This document shows, piece after piece, positions 33,578-44,959 of a DNA stretch of 64,000 bases. A program made the position numbers and the translations under genes. Below the pieces are notes generated by a model. The model had not been told where the DNA came from, did not search any database, and was given only the letters and a program-made list of their open reading frames with translations. Source of the stretch: Batillaria attramentaria. Its lineage: Eukaryota; Mollusca; Gastropoda; Batillariidae. Every line of letters begins with the position of its first letter. Position 1 is the stretch's first letter. The DNA lies in the NCBI GenBank assembly GCA_018292915.2, contig JACVVK020000531.1:211501-275500 (forward strand), written 5' to 3'.

Positions 33578-33633
33578 ATGAGTAAGACAGACCTGTGCGT
33601 CTGTTATCTCATCCTTGAAAAATGAAGTTTCAA
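33578..33633 (+). mobile_element. Retroposon family F 3' tail
   Basis: TAAGACAGACCTGTGCGTCT and TCTCATCCTTGAAAAATGAA match 30735-30788. Only the 3' end is present. Confidence 0.6.
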
Positions 33634-34024
33634 TCAGTCAGTCTGTTTCTCTCTCCCCTCCCCACCCCCTCTCCTCCCACCACTATCCTACACCCCCTTT
33701 TCCACGTGTTTAAGTTGTGACCAGCAGGGTTTTCGTCATCTCCGTAGGTGGTGGATTGGGGCATTAGCGTGCACTCGCCAAGTTTTCCGCATGCGTTACT
33801 GGGTACACACGACAAGCGGAAGACTGTGGACAAAATGAGAGATCTGTAAGCAAGAGGTCCCCGCAAGCGACGCTCTCTCCCGCTCTCCCCCCTGTAGTCG
33901 CGACAAACTGCCCGCTTTCTTGACAGTCCGCGGAATGTTGCAGCATACTGAAATACCCAGATTATCAGGCTGCCAAGACACATGTATACGCGTACTGCAA
34001 GAGAGAGAGAGAGAGAGAGAGGCT

Positions 34025-34102
34025 GGGGTGGGGTGGGAGTTCGGGAGTTTAACGTCCTTTTCCACCACGTAAGGGTGATATCAAAGACGGGGCAACGAGA
34101 AG
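34025..34102 (-). mobile_element. SINE-B 3' fragment between GA runs
   Basis: GGGAGTTTAACGTCC, TTTTCCACCACGTAAGGGTG and GACGGGGCAACGAGA on the reverse strand; (GA)n runs on both sides. Confidence 0.85.
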
Positions 34103-34216
34103 AGAGAGAGAGAGAGAACTGATTTTATCGTACAAGGACAGATGTTTTAGGCACTTACTAACCTATCCTTGGTGACAGAACAAACTTCAGTTCAAGCTGA
34201 CTCGAGCAAACAGAGA

Positions 34217-34218
<2 letters not shown>

Positions 34219-34269
<51 letters not shown>
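34219..34269. repeat. (GA)n microsatellite
   Basis: About 50 bp of GA followed by AAAAAAAAC. Confidence 0.97.
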
Positions 34270-34272
<3 letters not shown>

Positions 34273-34575
34273 AAACAGTCAGACAGACAGATGCAACTGC
34301 AGACTTATGGACTTATGGAAAACTGAGACCCCTCCTCAGGCCTAAAACCAGCCCTCCTCCCCCCCCCACCACACACACACAGCCATCCACTCCAAAGACC
34401 TTTTCCAGGAAGAAAAAAAATTCCCAATATTGTACATGTATGTTGATCCTTGCCTTCAGTCCTATGTTATCATATCAATGACTCCCGCCATCCCTACCTC
34501 CACCTCACCCTCCTCAGAACTCCCTCTCCCACCGCCTCGTTCATATTGTATCTTCTTTTTGAGTGTAACTTCCTA

Positions 34576-34660
34576 CACACACACACACACACACACACAC
34601 GCCACCACCACAACCACCACCACCACCCCACTACTACTACCACTACTACCACTAACCCGC
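34576..34660. repeat. (AC)n followed by CCA/CTA triplets
   Basis: AC run 34576-34600, then CCACCACAA and CTACTAC-type triplets. Confidence 0.93.
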
Positions 34661-35198
34661 CCCAACCATCCTGTTCCATGCATCCTCTCGTGTCTTTGAG
34701 CACTAACCTACTTCAGATTATTTGAGCCCGAAGGCAGCCAACAAAGAGGTGATCATAACAGTCGCTTATTGCCGTGCCCTCGTTAGGAAAACAGCATCGA
34801 TCACACGTCTCATACACCACACACACACACCCTTCAGTCTCCCCCACTACAACAGCTTGGAACGCTGAGCACTACTAACGTGACTACTGATAACCGGTGC
34901 TTTTTAGTCAGCGGCGTCACTGCGTTGATCTACATATCTCTCATGATTATCGGATAGGTCGCGCACTGAGCCACGGGGAGACCAAACTCTAGAGCTACTC
35001 TCTGATCTGAAAGTACACGATGCGTATTCAGAGAATGCATCACTTCAGGTAAGCGCTGGTAAAAAATGTAAAACTTTTGAAATGGCGCACCCTTCCCGCA
35101 GGCAGCCGTAAGAAGTGAAAACATAATGAGCTGAACGTCGTCTCTCTCTCTCTCTCATCCATTGTTACGGGTCGTTGGCCTAAGCAACAAATGCTTAA

Positions 35199-35199
<1 letters not shown>
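34661..35199. other. No supported gene; one isolated donor
   Basis: CACTTCAG followed by GTAAGCGC at 35049 is a good donor string but I found no matching exon frame. Confidence 0.35.

Positions 35200-35234
<35 letters not shown>
35200..35234. repeat. (TG)17 microsatellite
   Basis: Uninterrupted TG run. Confidence 0.97.
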
Positions 35235-35235
<1 letters not shown>

Positions 35236-35816
35236 ACTCGCTTCACTGTCTCTGCGCGTCCCAACAGATCAATGCCGCCCGCAACTTCCCGCTCTTCAAT
35301 CGGCCGTGTATTTCAATGCTAACCGTGACGTGCACGACAGGAAAGAGCAAGTCTCCTGAATCCGCCCTCACCGTGTAGCGCAAAGCACCGCACTGTCTCG
35401 ACTGGCTACAACTTATACCGCGACGATGAAAGCACGGGAGCTTTGCATATTGTGAAAATCAATAGAGACCCTTTGAAGATTATACTTTGTCGATTCTAGG
35501 CGGTACTCGGCGAAATTTGATAGCGGTCGTTTCTTTTATGTTTTGGGGCTTGGCGTATCAACGTTGGTTTTGTCCGCATAAAACATTCACAATGCCGGTT
35601 GACAATGAAAAGACAATGGATTTGAATTATAGCCGAATTTCACAAGTTGTCACTGTGTGACAAGATGTCAAAACATGCCACTTGGGTTTTTTTTTCTTCT
35701 TTTTTTTTCGCATTTTTTAAAAACCGTACGAGATGCCAGCTGAAAGTATTTGTTCAGTCGGCGTGGAAATTTTCATGACTGATGGTGGACGCGATGGGGG
35801 TGGGGGAGGGTTTCCG

Positions 35817-35819
<3 letters not shown>

Positions 35820-35893
<74 letters not shown>

Positions 35894-35924
35894 CGCGTGT
35901 GTGTGTGTGCGCGTGCATGCGTGC

Positions 35925-35991
<67 letters not shown>

Positions 35992-36095
35992 CGCGCGTGT
36001 GCGTGGGTATGTGTGCGTGAGCGTGCGTGTGTTGTGTGCATGTGTAAGTGCGTGTGTGCGTGCGTGCCTGTGTCCCTGCATGCGTGTGTGCGTGT
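35820..36095. repeat. Compound (GT)n/(GC)n locus, forward copy
   Basis: Two GT runs, each followed by alternating GC, separated by GCGCGTGCATGCGTGCCTCT. The second GC run leads into GTGCGTGGGTATGTG. The same ordered blocks occur reverse-complemented at 40540-40692. Confidence 0.95.
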
Positions 36096-36467
36096 GTTCA
36101 CAGGGAAGGAACAGAGGGGGGGGGGGGGGTGGAGATGGAGGTACCAAACCCGACAAAGCACCACAAATAACCCCCAAAACTGAACATTTACCGTGATGAA
36201 TCAGAAATCCCGTTCAATACAAGAATAGTCTGAAACCCGAAGACGCACGACGATTTGTTTTCCTTTGTTCGCGCACAAAACGACAAGAAACCAATTTCAT
36301 CTTGTGTGAGTGAAGGTAGACAGGAAAAAATTGCGTCGGTCGTTGTCTCCCGTACCTCGTGATTGTCTGCTTACGGCGCTAGTTCTGCGGCAATTTGCCA
36401 GGCGTCTGGCTCTAACAATAATTTCTGACAATAACCCACGGTCAAGTTACTGTTCGTCTCCCCACAG

Positions 36468-36494
36468 ATGTTTGAATTCCTAAAAGAAACATAA
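36468..36494 (+). CDS. Possible tiny terminal exon
   Basis: A strong acceptor (TGTTCGTCTCCCCACAG) is followed by ATG and seven more codons (MFEFLKET) to TAA. Too short to judge. Confidence 0.12.
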   Translation: MFEFLKET

Positions 36495-36499
36495 GACCG

Positions 36500-37130
36500 G
36501 GTCGATCTCTTTTAGTTATCAAGTTCATTTTCATTTCAGTTCATTTTCAATTTCAATTTTGTGTCGTGCCCCCCCCCCCCTCCTCTCTCTCTCTCTCTCT
36601 CTGTGCGTGTTTCTCTCTCTCACGCCAAAACGCACGCACGCACACACAAACACACATCTGCGAGACTGACTTGTGTTGAACTGACCGCAGCAGTGGTCAA
36701 AGTAACTCAAAAAAACAAAAATCCAGTCTACAATAGGAATAAACGTTACAGTAAAAACTAGTATCCGGAATGTGCAAGCCACTTCAACATCAAGGCCTCT
36801 CAGGACCCTAACTCCCTCCTACATCCCTCCCTTCTGCCCCCCCCCCCTCCACACCCCCCCTCCACCCCTTTTGCTTCACCTCTTTACCCCCTCTGTTCGG
36901 CTACGCGGCCCCTACTCCTCTCGCCCCGCTACCCCAGGCCAGAGTGGACGCACCCAGGGGCTCAGACTCATTATGTGCCTAATTGGCCAGTACCGGTTTG
37001 GGTGCCCGTGGGGTGGGGACCGCTAACAGTGACCCTGGGGCAACGTGGGGCTACGGAGAGAGTGAGAAACGCCTGAAGGACCCCAAAGCAACCACCCTGT
37101 TACTGTTGTTCCGCACAGGATTCTTTTGTT
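36500..37130. other. Mixed sequence with C-rich and CT-rich runs
   Basis: Poly-C and (CT)n at 36569-36602, CCCTCC-rich patch 36815-36890. No supported gene. Confidence 0.4.
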
Positions 37131-37133
37131 TTT

Positions 37134-37600
37134 GTCAACGCTACGAGTCGTATTGTAATAATATAACTGTCTTCGGCTGAAAACGTTCAAGTGCTTTACT
37201 TTGACAGTCAGAACGGTTCTTATCAACAAGTTCCTAATACAGTCCTTATGTTTATGCAGTCACAACATGTTGTGCACGGGACTGTTACTGGTCAACGTTA
37301 CGAGTCACAATATTATGACCATAGAGGCGCCTTCGGTTTAAAACGTCCAATACCATTGACTGTATCATAATAGTATTTCATCAACACATTACTAATACAG
37401 TCTTGAAGTTTATTTGGTCACAGCTGTCGTGCACCAGATTGTTATTTGTCAACGTTACGAGTCTTCCAGACGTCTTCGGTTTGAAATGTTCCAGTGCGGT
37501 ATTGTTGCAGTCATGTTTTTACGGGCATATCTTTTTAATACTAATATAGTCTTGAAGTTTATATTGTCAAAGTAACTAGTTACGACACGTTAGGATTTTC
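37134..37600. repeat. Tandem array, 157 bp period, three copies
   Basis: GTCAACG(T/C)TACGAGTC starts units at 37134, 37291 and 37448. Shared blocks are GTCTTCGGTTTAAAACGT, CTAATACAGTCTTGAAGTTT and TTGGTCACA. Confidence 0.88.
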
Positions 37601-38719
37601 AATCATACAAATGGCTTGCCCAACATAAGGAGGCATATGCTTGGACTGCTATTCAGTCCACCTATGATGGTTGCAGTCAATTGTTTTCCAAAGGTTACTT
37701 AATATAAAGACACATAACTACCGGAATTATAGTGTCTATAAAGGCTGCCAACACTATATCGATACATTCGTATTTTGCTGTTGCAACAAATTACTTGTGT
37801 ACCCAAGACGGATTTTGTCGAGGTTATTAACAAACCAATGTCACCTTTCTAATACAATCATATAGTTTAGTTCAATAAAAAGTCGCAACACACAACAAAC
37901 ATCACAAAAATTGCCGTACGTCGTGTACGCATATTCTCAAGTGCAAGAAATATCGTAAAATATTTACCTTAACATGGATACACATTCGAAACCACCTGTT
38001 GCTAGTGTGTTCATCTGTTGTCATGCAACCAAGAATTGTTCAACAACAGAGACAACCCATTTTTTGAGACAAGAAACAAGTGTAATTCAACACACGAACG
38101 TTTTAGATACAGAGTCATTAGTGAAAGAAACAAAAACAAATCCAAAACCTACTCAAAACAAAGGAGGGGGGGGGACACGAATAACTACAGACCACTTGCC
38201 AGTGTCCAAGCAAGGCTTCAGGCAAGTCTTAAACACAGATACACCTATTAATTTAAATGGCTCCACGCTCTGCTAGCAGAGCTATCGGGGACCCTGAGCG
38301 GGGGGGGGGGGGAGCACATGAAAGGGGTAGCGCCACCGGCATTGTGGGATCGTTGATAAGATTCAAAGAGGTACAAAACCTCACAACACATGGTGGCCAG
38401 GCCTAGGGAAGAAGAAGCAAACCTCGGTGCCTGCGTTTTGTTATTTGACAGGTTTTGCGTTTCACACTCTTTCCAGCATATCCGCCCTCGGGCTTCAAGC
38501 CCGTGTCTGTGTCTGCCCTGCCTCTCACTGTATGGCTCAACAAGTACAGCAAACATTCACATTGGCAGACAGAAGTATTGACATCGAGCTCAATCATGGG
38601 CCGAGGCTTTCAGAACGCGTATGAATTTACCTTGTAGTTACGCATCTTGAACACATTTACAGTCAGTGAGTTGTCTGTCGCCTTTTTCCCGACGATGAAA
38701 TGGTCGTGGAGGATTGTTT
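37601..38719. other. No supported gene
   Basis: Includes poly-G at 38301-38311. Overlapping frames on both strands at 38248-38640 have no recognisable domain. Confidence 0.4.
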
Positions 38720-38972
38720 CTGTGTTTAACGTCCTTTTCCACCACACAAGGGCGATATGCTGGCTCTGCAAGAGCCATTTATTGTTAATTATTGTTGTAT
38801 CAGAGATGGGGCGGGTGGGTGGGTGTTTGGTGGTTTAACGTCAAAGATGGGGCAACGAGGGAAAAGTCAGCACAAATATCATTGGCTCCTAAGCGGGATT
38901 CGAACTGACGACCCGAGTATTGGCAGTCCAACGCTTCACCCGCCTGGTTGTTCCACCTCCCCTTTTCAGTGA
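38720..38972 (-). mobile_element. SINE-B, two adjacent pieces
   Basis: A short 3' piece (38728-38757, TTAACGTCCTTTTCCACCAC) precedes a longer copy (38811-38972) with GGGATTCGAACTGACGACCC and GTCCAACGCTTCACC. The longer copy lacks the TTTTCCACCAC block, so it carries an internal deletion. Confidence 0.8.
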
Positions 38973-39143
38973 GAGACAGTTGCTTAGTTTATAACGTTCG
39001 GTTTGGTGTATGAAACACCGATGATTGTCTAAACCAACGGTGAAGTTGAACGACGAGCAAACAATGTTATTTGCGACAATCACGACAATCACCATCATCA
39101 GAAGAAATAAACTGGGGCCAGACACATAATTGCCAGACAGTTA

Positions 39144-39400
39144 TTGAACGCAACACACGACCCAGCAATGTTACCGTACCGTACACACTGTCATCATTCA
39201 ATCGAAGTAAAGATTTCAAATATTAATTTACAGGTGGATGTTAACAAAATCTGCTCACGAATTTATGAACAGATCATTCGCCTAGGAAACTTCACACAAC
39301 ATCACCTTGTCGAAAACATATCGCAGCTTCTTTGGGTTGTGTTGTCATTATGGAACATACTACACACAGTCAGTGACATAAAATCATACGTCATCTTAGC
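39144..39400 (+). other. 132-codon open frame, status unknown
   Basis: The open frame (39144-39542) passes TTAATTTACAG at 39231, then reads VDVNKICSRIYEQIIRLGNF, and ends inside repeat D. Composition is protein-like, but about ten frames of this length are expected by chance in such a window, and it runs into a repeat. I do not call it a gene. Confidence 0.2.
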
Positions 39401-39620
39401 ACGTTTCGTACCGCGAACGAGTATCCCACGTTTTCGACTCTTTTTCGGCTTTGGCCCTGCATCCGAAAATCAGGCAGGATTTACGGTTCGTTACAAACAC
39501 GAGTGTAATCAAAGTGCAACACTCCCACTAAGCCAGATTTAAATCCATGCAGACTAAATTAATTAAGATTTTTTTTAGTAAGGTCACTGGTGCACCACCT
39601 TAAACCTCCTTGGTAGGAAT
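39400..39620 (-). repeat. Dispersed repeat D, copy 3
   Basis: CACGTTTCGTACCGCGAACG, AATCAAAGTGCAACACTCCC and TTTAAATCCATGCAGAC match copies 1 and 2. Confidence 0.82.
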
Positions 39621-40529
39621 CAATGCTAATAGATCGGTTTCCTGCCACAGGGTACCATCGATACAGATAGACAAAAGAGAGATAGCACGTTATGGCAGCG
39701 AACCCTCGAATTATTGTCCTTTACAACAACATTCAAAAAAATAATAATAATATTAATAAAAATGCTACATGTGTAGCATTGAGGCAGACAGCAAGCAAAC
39801 TTCAGATCACATTAATGTACATGTAATTATGCATACACTTTGAAGAAGATGAAGACAAACAAAAGTTAATAATACACTAGGAAAAATAGAAAAAGGGAAA
39901 AACTAACAGAAACTACATCAGATAAACTCGAGTGATGACAATTTCACACACTGAAAATAATGAGTAAACGAACATTCAGTGGGGAAACGATAAAGCTAAG
40001 AACAATTAGCATTTTATATTTTGTCCGTAAAGGCCTTTAAAAAAACAAAAAAACAAAAACAGCAACTACATCAATAAAAAAGAAAGAAAAAACCCTGCAA
40101 AATAATGGCACACTTGTGAAAAGACATAAGGAGATAAAAAGCGTTGATCACAAGAAGCGCTATAACTTGTACCGTGCTCCATGCGACAACCGGCTAAAAG
40201 AAGAAGAAGAAGAAAAAATAAAGATGGGATGATACAACAGTAGGAAAAAAAAAAACATATAAAAAAATTGATCAGCTCACTTGGAGAAGTACAAGCGATA
40301 AAGATACCAGTAACACGTGCAGGAAATCCTCGTCTTTTTACTGCGAATTTGCAACAAGAAAGTAATACCGTCGATAGCCGCTGCTATTAGATGGCATTTG
40401 TCGATTTTTTTTTTTTTTTACTCTAAGCGGATTTCACACCGACCAGCCTTTCAAGCCTTTCAAGATGTCTTAATTTTGAATTGTTCGGAAAAATCTGATA
40501 AAATTACTTTTCATCTGTGGAGGTGTCCC
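39621..40529. other. AT-rich sequence with a small hairpin
   Basis: AATGCTACA and TGTAGCATT (39761-39780) form a 9 bp stem with a 2-nt spacer. AAG/AAA-rich patches near 40080-40260. No gene seen. Confidence 0.45.
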
Positions 40530-40619
40530 CCCCCCCCCCACACATACCCACGCACACGCGCGCGCGCGCGCGCACGCACACACACACACACACACAGAGG
40601 CACGCATGCACGCGCACAC

Positions 40620-40692
<73 letters not shown>
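40530..40692. repeat. Compound (CA)n/(GC)n locus, inverted copy
   Basis: Ordered blocks ACATACCCACGCACACGCG, (CG)n, (CA)n, AGAGGCACGCATGCACGCGC, (CA)n, CGCGCG, (CA)n are the reverse complement of 35820-36015. Confidence 0.95.
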
Positions 40693-40694
<2 letters not shown>

Positions 40695-40711
40695 CCTTCA
40701 TTGTAGTTACA

Positions 40712-41040
40712 TCATTTAATCTTGACGATTGCATGGTTGTAGGCTGCAAATTGTTTATGTTCAGAGCCGCTAAAACTACTAAAACGCGCGGATTCACAAT
40801 GGAGTGGTTGGACATAATACAGAGGCCCCTTCCCCATAACCCTCCCGGCCCTTCCTCCCCCCACCTATATCAAAACCACTCCCTTTAACCTCAACGATTG
40901 CAACTGATGCCGGATGGAAACTGTTCTAGGTGCTCAGACTAAGCCGCCCCAAAATAAAAGGCAGTGGGATTTACGATGGAGTGGTCGAACACAGTATGAT
41001 ACCCAACCCATCTGCTTATTGTCAGTGTCCCTGACGCCGC
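40712..41040. repeat. Tandem duplication of about 175 bp
   Basis: TT(T)AA(T/C)CT(T/C)(G/A)ACGATTGCA and GATGGAGTGGTTGGACATA/GTCGAACACA blocks occur in the same order near 40716 and 40887. Confidence 0.6.
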
Positions 41041-41302
41041 TAGAAAGCGGAGAGTGAATCCCCCAGCTTCTGTTGGCCCAACCCCGATGTGTGCGATGTT
41101 TTCATACGAAACAAAAATCTGCGAGCCCTTCTATAACATGCCGGCTCTATACAGCACTGAGGTTGTACTGACTCTAAAGCTGGCGAACCATCACTGCAGG
41201 GAACTTGTCGTCGGATATGAAGAATTGGATTTTTTTTTATTTTATTTTTATTTTTATTTATTTTTTTTGGGGGGGGGGGCGGCGGAGGGGGGGGGGGGGG
41301 GT

Positions 41303-41396
41303 TGTGGTGCGGGATTTAACCTTCTTTAGCGTTAGTGTGATATTAAAGTCGGGACAACGAAGAAAAAGCCAGCACAAGTTTTGGCACCCTAACCAT
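41303..41396 (-). mobile_element. SINE-B, diverged 3' fragment
   Basis: GTGATATTAAAGTCGGGACA and AACGAAGAAAAAGCCAGCAC on the reverse strand; T-rich and G-rich runs at 41230-41301 lie immediately upstream. Confidence 0.7.
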
Positions 41397-41402
41397 TGAA
41401 GT

Positions 41403-41705
41403 CTCAATACGTTTGTCAGGCATGCAAAACCGCTGTAGAAAACATTTCATCGAATGCGCATAATCTGTGCGTTGGAATCAGTCACTTGGGACACAATACA
41501 GCTACTGAAACCATTGTGGTGACTCTGACTGGAGTACATGTTAGTGTTGCAGACTGGAGACCAACTCAACTACACGGCGTTGACTGGTGGTTATTGTCGA
41601 TCGACGTGTAGTACAGATGTGGAACCGTAAGACCAGATAAAGACATATTTCTGTACTGTTAAAAGCCGCAAAGTCACGAAAATGGTCGCAGTAGAGAAAA
41701 TGAAC
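41403..41705 (+). repeat. Dispersed repeat G, copy 1
   Basis: ACGTTTGTC(A/G)GGCAT, AATC(A/T)(G/A)TCACTTGGGACAC, AACCATTGTGGTGACTCT and GCCGCAAA(G/A)TCACGAA(A/G)ATGG(T/C)C recur in order at 61362-62118. The class is unknown. Confidence 0.78.
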
Positions 41706-42675
41706 ATCTCTTCATTTGGCAAAAACAGCCTTAGCGGTAGGTTTTCCCGGTCAGAACTCTTCGCGAACATAGAGGCTTTAAAAGTCCAATGCTCTACTGA
41801 CAGCTCAACTGTCCCTGCTTCTCACACGGCATGCACAGGCGCGTCAGATTGGAGACAAAGCAAATATTACAATTTATTCCGCTTCCACTCTTTGACGGGG
41901 GTAAAAAAAAAGAGAGAGAGAGAGAAGCAGCAGCAGTAGTGTGCGAAGCTTATGCGCAAATCGAAGCCTGGAGCCCGGAAAAGCTGTACGGCAAGGCATG
42001 GTCCGATACAACCTACAACACAAGCCGATTGAAAGCGCCGAGTGTGTGCGCTTTGCTGTGCGTAAAATTATCGACTGAAGCCGATGCGTTAGCGTATTTC
42101 TCGCTTGTTACAACCCCCGCAAACGGTTTGTGTTGCTCTGGCGCACAAGGGGAAAATAAGGACACAAAAACAAACCAAAAAAAAAAAAAAAAACCTCGAA
42201 GCGAGAGGAATTCATCAATATGCTTATCCCTACTTCCGAACTACGAACACACGTCGTCAAATTGTGGGCAATTACTATTATTTGCACAGGAGAAACACGC
42301 ACAGGCCATCGGTAGGACAAATCATTAACTCAACTAGCATCGCGACTACTTTTGCGTCCTTTTGGTATCTAAATATTTTGACACGCCCCATTCCGTGTAC
42401 TATGTGTTTCGTCTTTCTTTCTTTTCTTTTCTTTTTTTTCCACGATCACTATTATATGTTTCTGCTGAGAGGAATTATTGTCATAGAGGTCTATGACGAT
42501 TCACGTGCAATGTACCCCGGTGGGTTTTCTTCGAGCAACATACTTATCGAAAATGTCATGCCATGTTACTAGAAGCTTTGGTTCCAGTACTTGACTTTTC
42601 CACTATCCAACAACGAAATGGGGTACATGCGCTGATCATATCGTTTCTCTATTGTGTAATGTCTCTGGCATTCAG
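41706..42675. other. No supported gene
   Basis: Frames of 155-165 codons (41831-42328, 42105-42572) show no domain and cross A-rich and T-rich runs. Confidence 0.4.
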
Positions 42676-42724
42676 CTATGTGGTGGAAAAGGACGTTAAA
42701 CCTCCAAACACCCACCCACCCTCT
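42676..42724 (+). mobile_element. SINE-B terminal 3' fragment
   Basis: GTGGTGGAAAAGGACGTTAA then CCTCCAAACACCCACCCACC. Only the last ~50 bp are present. Confidence 0.75.
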
Positions 42725-43354
42725 GGCGTTCAGTATCAATTTCCAAGAAAACCCTGCACGTAACATTTCCAGTAACTCACAAAGAAATGGACTGCAAGCA
42801 CTTGTTCACATAATACTTTCCATTGGTTCAATGCCTACAGCATTTTAAATATTACTTCCCACTAAAACTGTTTTTAAAAAGAGTCGATACATGCTCTGCA
42901 AGAGACGGTCAAACAAACGTACAAGAAATGTGAGTGCAGGGGAGAAACAAATGCAGACGGAACATGCATAAAAGAACGAAACACCTCAATAAAAAAAAAA
43001 ATGAAGCATGACCAAGCTACAGCACAAACAAGTAAATGATTAGTAACGGTGGTCTAGTCTAGAAACCTACAAAACACAACGAGAAACTATCAGCAACGGT
43101 ACCTAGTGATGACACAGGTAGACAAGAAAATTCTCCTCACCCGTAGTCCTAGAGTGACGTCACGGTCAAGCTGGTGCGCTGTCAGGCGTGCCACTAGACA
43201 CGGTTCACTTGACGCGTTTTGCGTTCTCTCTGTCCTGATGGTGTGTCCCCCCTTATTACGTAAGCGCGTCCCCCCCACTAAAGACCGTCCAAGATGTAGA
43301 GTCTGTGTCAGCTTCCAGAAGCCACCACCGAGACAAGTGTCCGAAGAAACGTCC
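42725..43354. other. Flank of the gene-like segment, CRE-type site
   Basis: Mostly unassigned. TGACGTCA at 43155-43162 and TTACGTAA at 43256-43263 are bZIP-type palindromes. If the exon at 43355 is real, part of this is its 3' UTR on the minus strand; no clear AATAAA is seen on that strand. Confidence 0.35.
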
Positions 43355-43475
43355 TCACAAGATTTGCTTCAGTTGCTTTACATTCTGGTTCTGGTGGACT
43401 TGCTTGACCATGGTATCGCTCAGCTCCATCAGTTTGTTACACGCAAACTCAGTGGTCAGCGCCTGTCCATGCGTT
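43355..43475 (-). CDS. Candidate terminal coding exon, unknown protein
   Basis: On the minus strand, a pyrimidine stretch with no AG for over 50 nt (TTTTTTCCCTGCCCTG onward) ends in ACCAG before 43475. The following frame reads HGQALTTEFACNKLMELSDT, then MVKQVHQNQNVKQLKQIL and stops at 43355-43357. The peptide looks like an amphipathic helix or short coiled coil, with L/M/V spaced three or four apart. The plus strand is also open over this stretch, so the direction is inferred. No family recognised. Confidence 0.33.
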
Positions 43476-44753
43476 CTGGTCGTGTAACAGGTTGATGATC
43501 ATGTAACAGGTTGATGATGTAACAGGGCAGGGAAAAAATGCGACGCTAAAGACAAAATCTTTGTTTCACAGGCAATCAAACTTTACACTAACCGTCCAGA
43601 CATTTCCAGAAACCACAGTTTTTCTTGTCGTTTCAGTACATTTTGGGGAGGGAAGACGAACTTTAGCAATTTTCAACCTAAAGTCATGAATAAAAAACAT
43701 TTACAGCACGACACAAGAGGATTTTGATAGAAAAAAATATTCCAGCACTGTCGCCCTCTCACTGTCTGCACAGTTCAGTTCAGTGAAATCAAGAGTTCTT
43801 CAAAGCTGGAGCGCAGCAAATTTCAGTTTCTTAGTGCACGTTCAAACCGAAGTCCTGGTTGGCCAGATAAGAAAAGTCCAGTGTCCGTGCACTCCGCGCT
43901 CCCAGCTCCGCACACCGCTTGTGTCTGAACACGCTTACGCCGTGCCGTCTGAAATCACATGTGTTGTCACTCGGGCAAAGACTTTCTGAGTGTCCCTCAT
44001 CGGTCTGTTTCCTCGCCTGAAGGTCCCCGCCGTGGTACGAATCTGCCATTCCAGCCTCCAAGAATTTCCGGCCAAGCCAAGCCAAAGGGTAGTTGGTCTA
44101 TTCTTTGCTGTGTTTGTATTCACTTTGCGCACAAGACCCTAGACACTTTCTCTCCGAGACAAGAAAATGCATGCACTGGAACAACGATCACAGCTTTGAG
44201 AAGGTGGAGGGGGGCAGTGCGACGGACATATATAAAGATGGGGTGGTATGGGATTTTTTTTTTTTTTAGGGGAGGGGGAAGTTTGGTCCGATATGTGTTA
44301 GTGCGGTTAGATGATCACAGCAAATGTACACAGAATAAGTACAGTATATAGCACAGGCTTGGCGAGAAAGTCACAGTAGCGTCACGGTTCGGCTAGTGTG
44401 GGGACACACTGACTGAGTGACTGGCGGAGGTAGCAGGGGGGAGCACACGGGCAAACCAGGCATGAACCACGACTGCACACACACAGACACAGACAACGGA
44501 GACAATGCAAGAGATAGAGATGGTGTGTACATACATGTATCTGAAGTGCAAAACAGGAACGCCAAAACTTGTACAAGACAAGAAAGGACAAGAAACGAAA
44601 GCATGAGAGTGAATGAAAGAAAGAGCAGAAGGACAGAAAACCCAAAACGAAAACCAGCCTTCGGCACAGAGCAGCACTGAGAGAAAAAAACGATGCAGCA
44701 AAATGTTGCAAAACTGGAATAAAGAAGGGCGGACAAAAGTCCGAGACTTACCT
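43476..44753. other. Putative intron of a minus-strand transcript
   Basis: Lies between the minus-strand donor at 44753 and the acceptor at 43476. Contains poly-T at 44255-44267. Frames within (for example 43831-44085) are unrecognised. The intron call depends on both flanking exons being real. Confidence 0.25.
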
Positions 44754-44950
44754 GGTGCTGTGTGGGACACTGAAGACTGTAGGTAGCGGCGTTGACCGGC
44801 TAGTTGGCCAGCGTCCTCCTGTACCGCCAGATTGCTTCCAGTGCACACTGTAGACTGCTGACAACTTGCAACTCGCGCTCTCCCTCCCGCGTGCGCCTCC
44901 GAGGCAGCCTGTCGCCCAAGTGGACCGTGGTAAGTATGTATTTCACTGGC
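44754..44950 (-). other. Candidate 5' untranslated first exon
   Basis: On the minus strand, ACAGCACCAG followed by GTAAGT (44753 downward) is a consensus donor. From about 44960 to the donor there is no ATG on the transcribed strand, unusual for ~200 nt and consistent with a 5' UTR. Two CRE palindromes lie 30-60 bp upstream of the inferred start. The start site itself is a guess. A plus-strand donor-like GTAAGT at 44930 runs the other way. Confidence 0.3.
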
Positions 44951-44959
44951 ATCGTAACT

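Noticed and set aside
35754..36196. Five overlapping frames of 125-136 codons
   Set aside because: They are Cys-Val and Thr-His repeats from the GT/CA tract on both strands.
39144..39542. 132-codon plus-strand frame
   Set aside because: Composition is plausible, but frames of this length are expected by chance and it ends inside repeat D.
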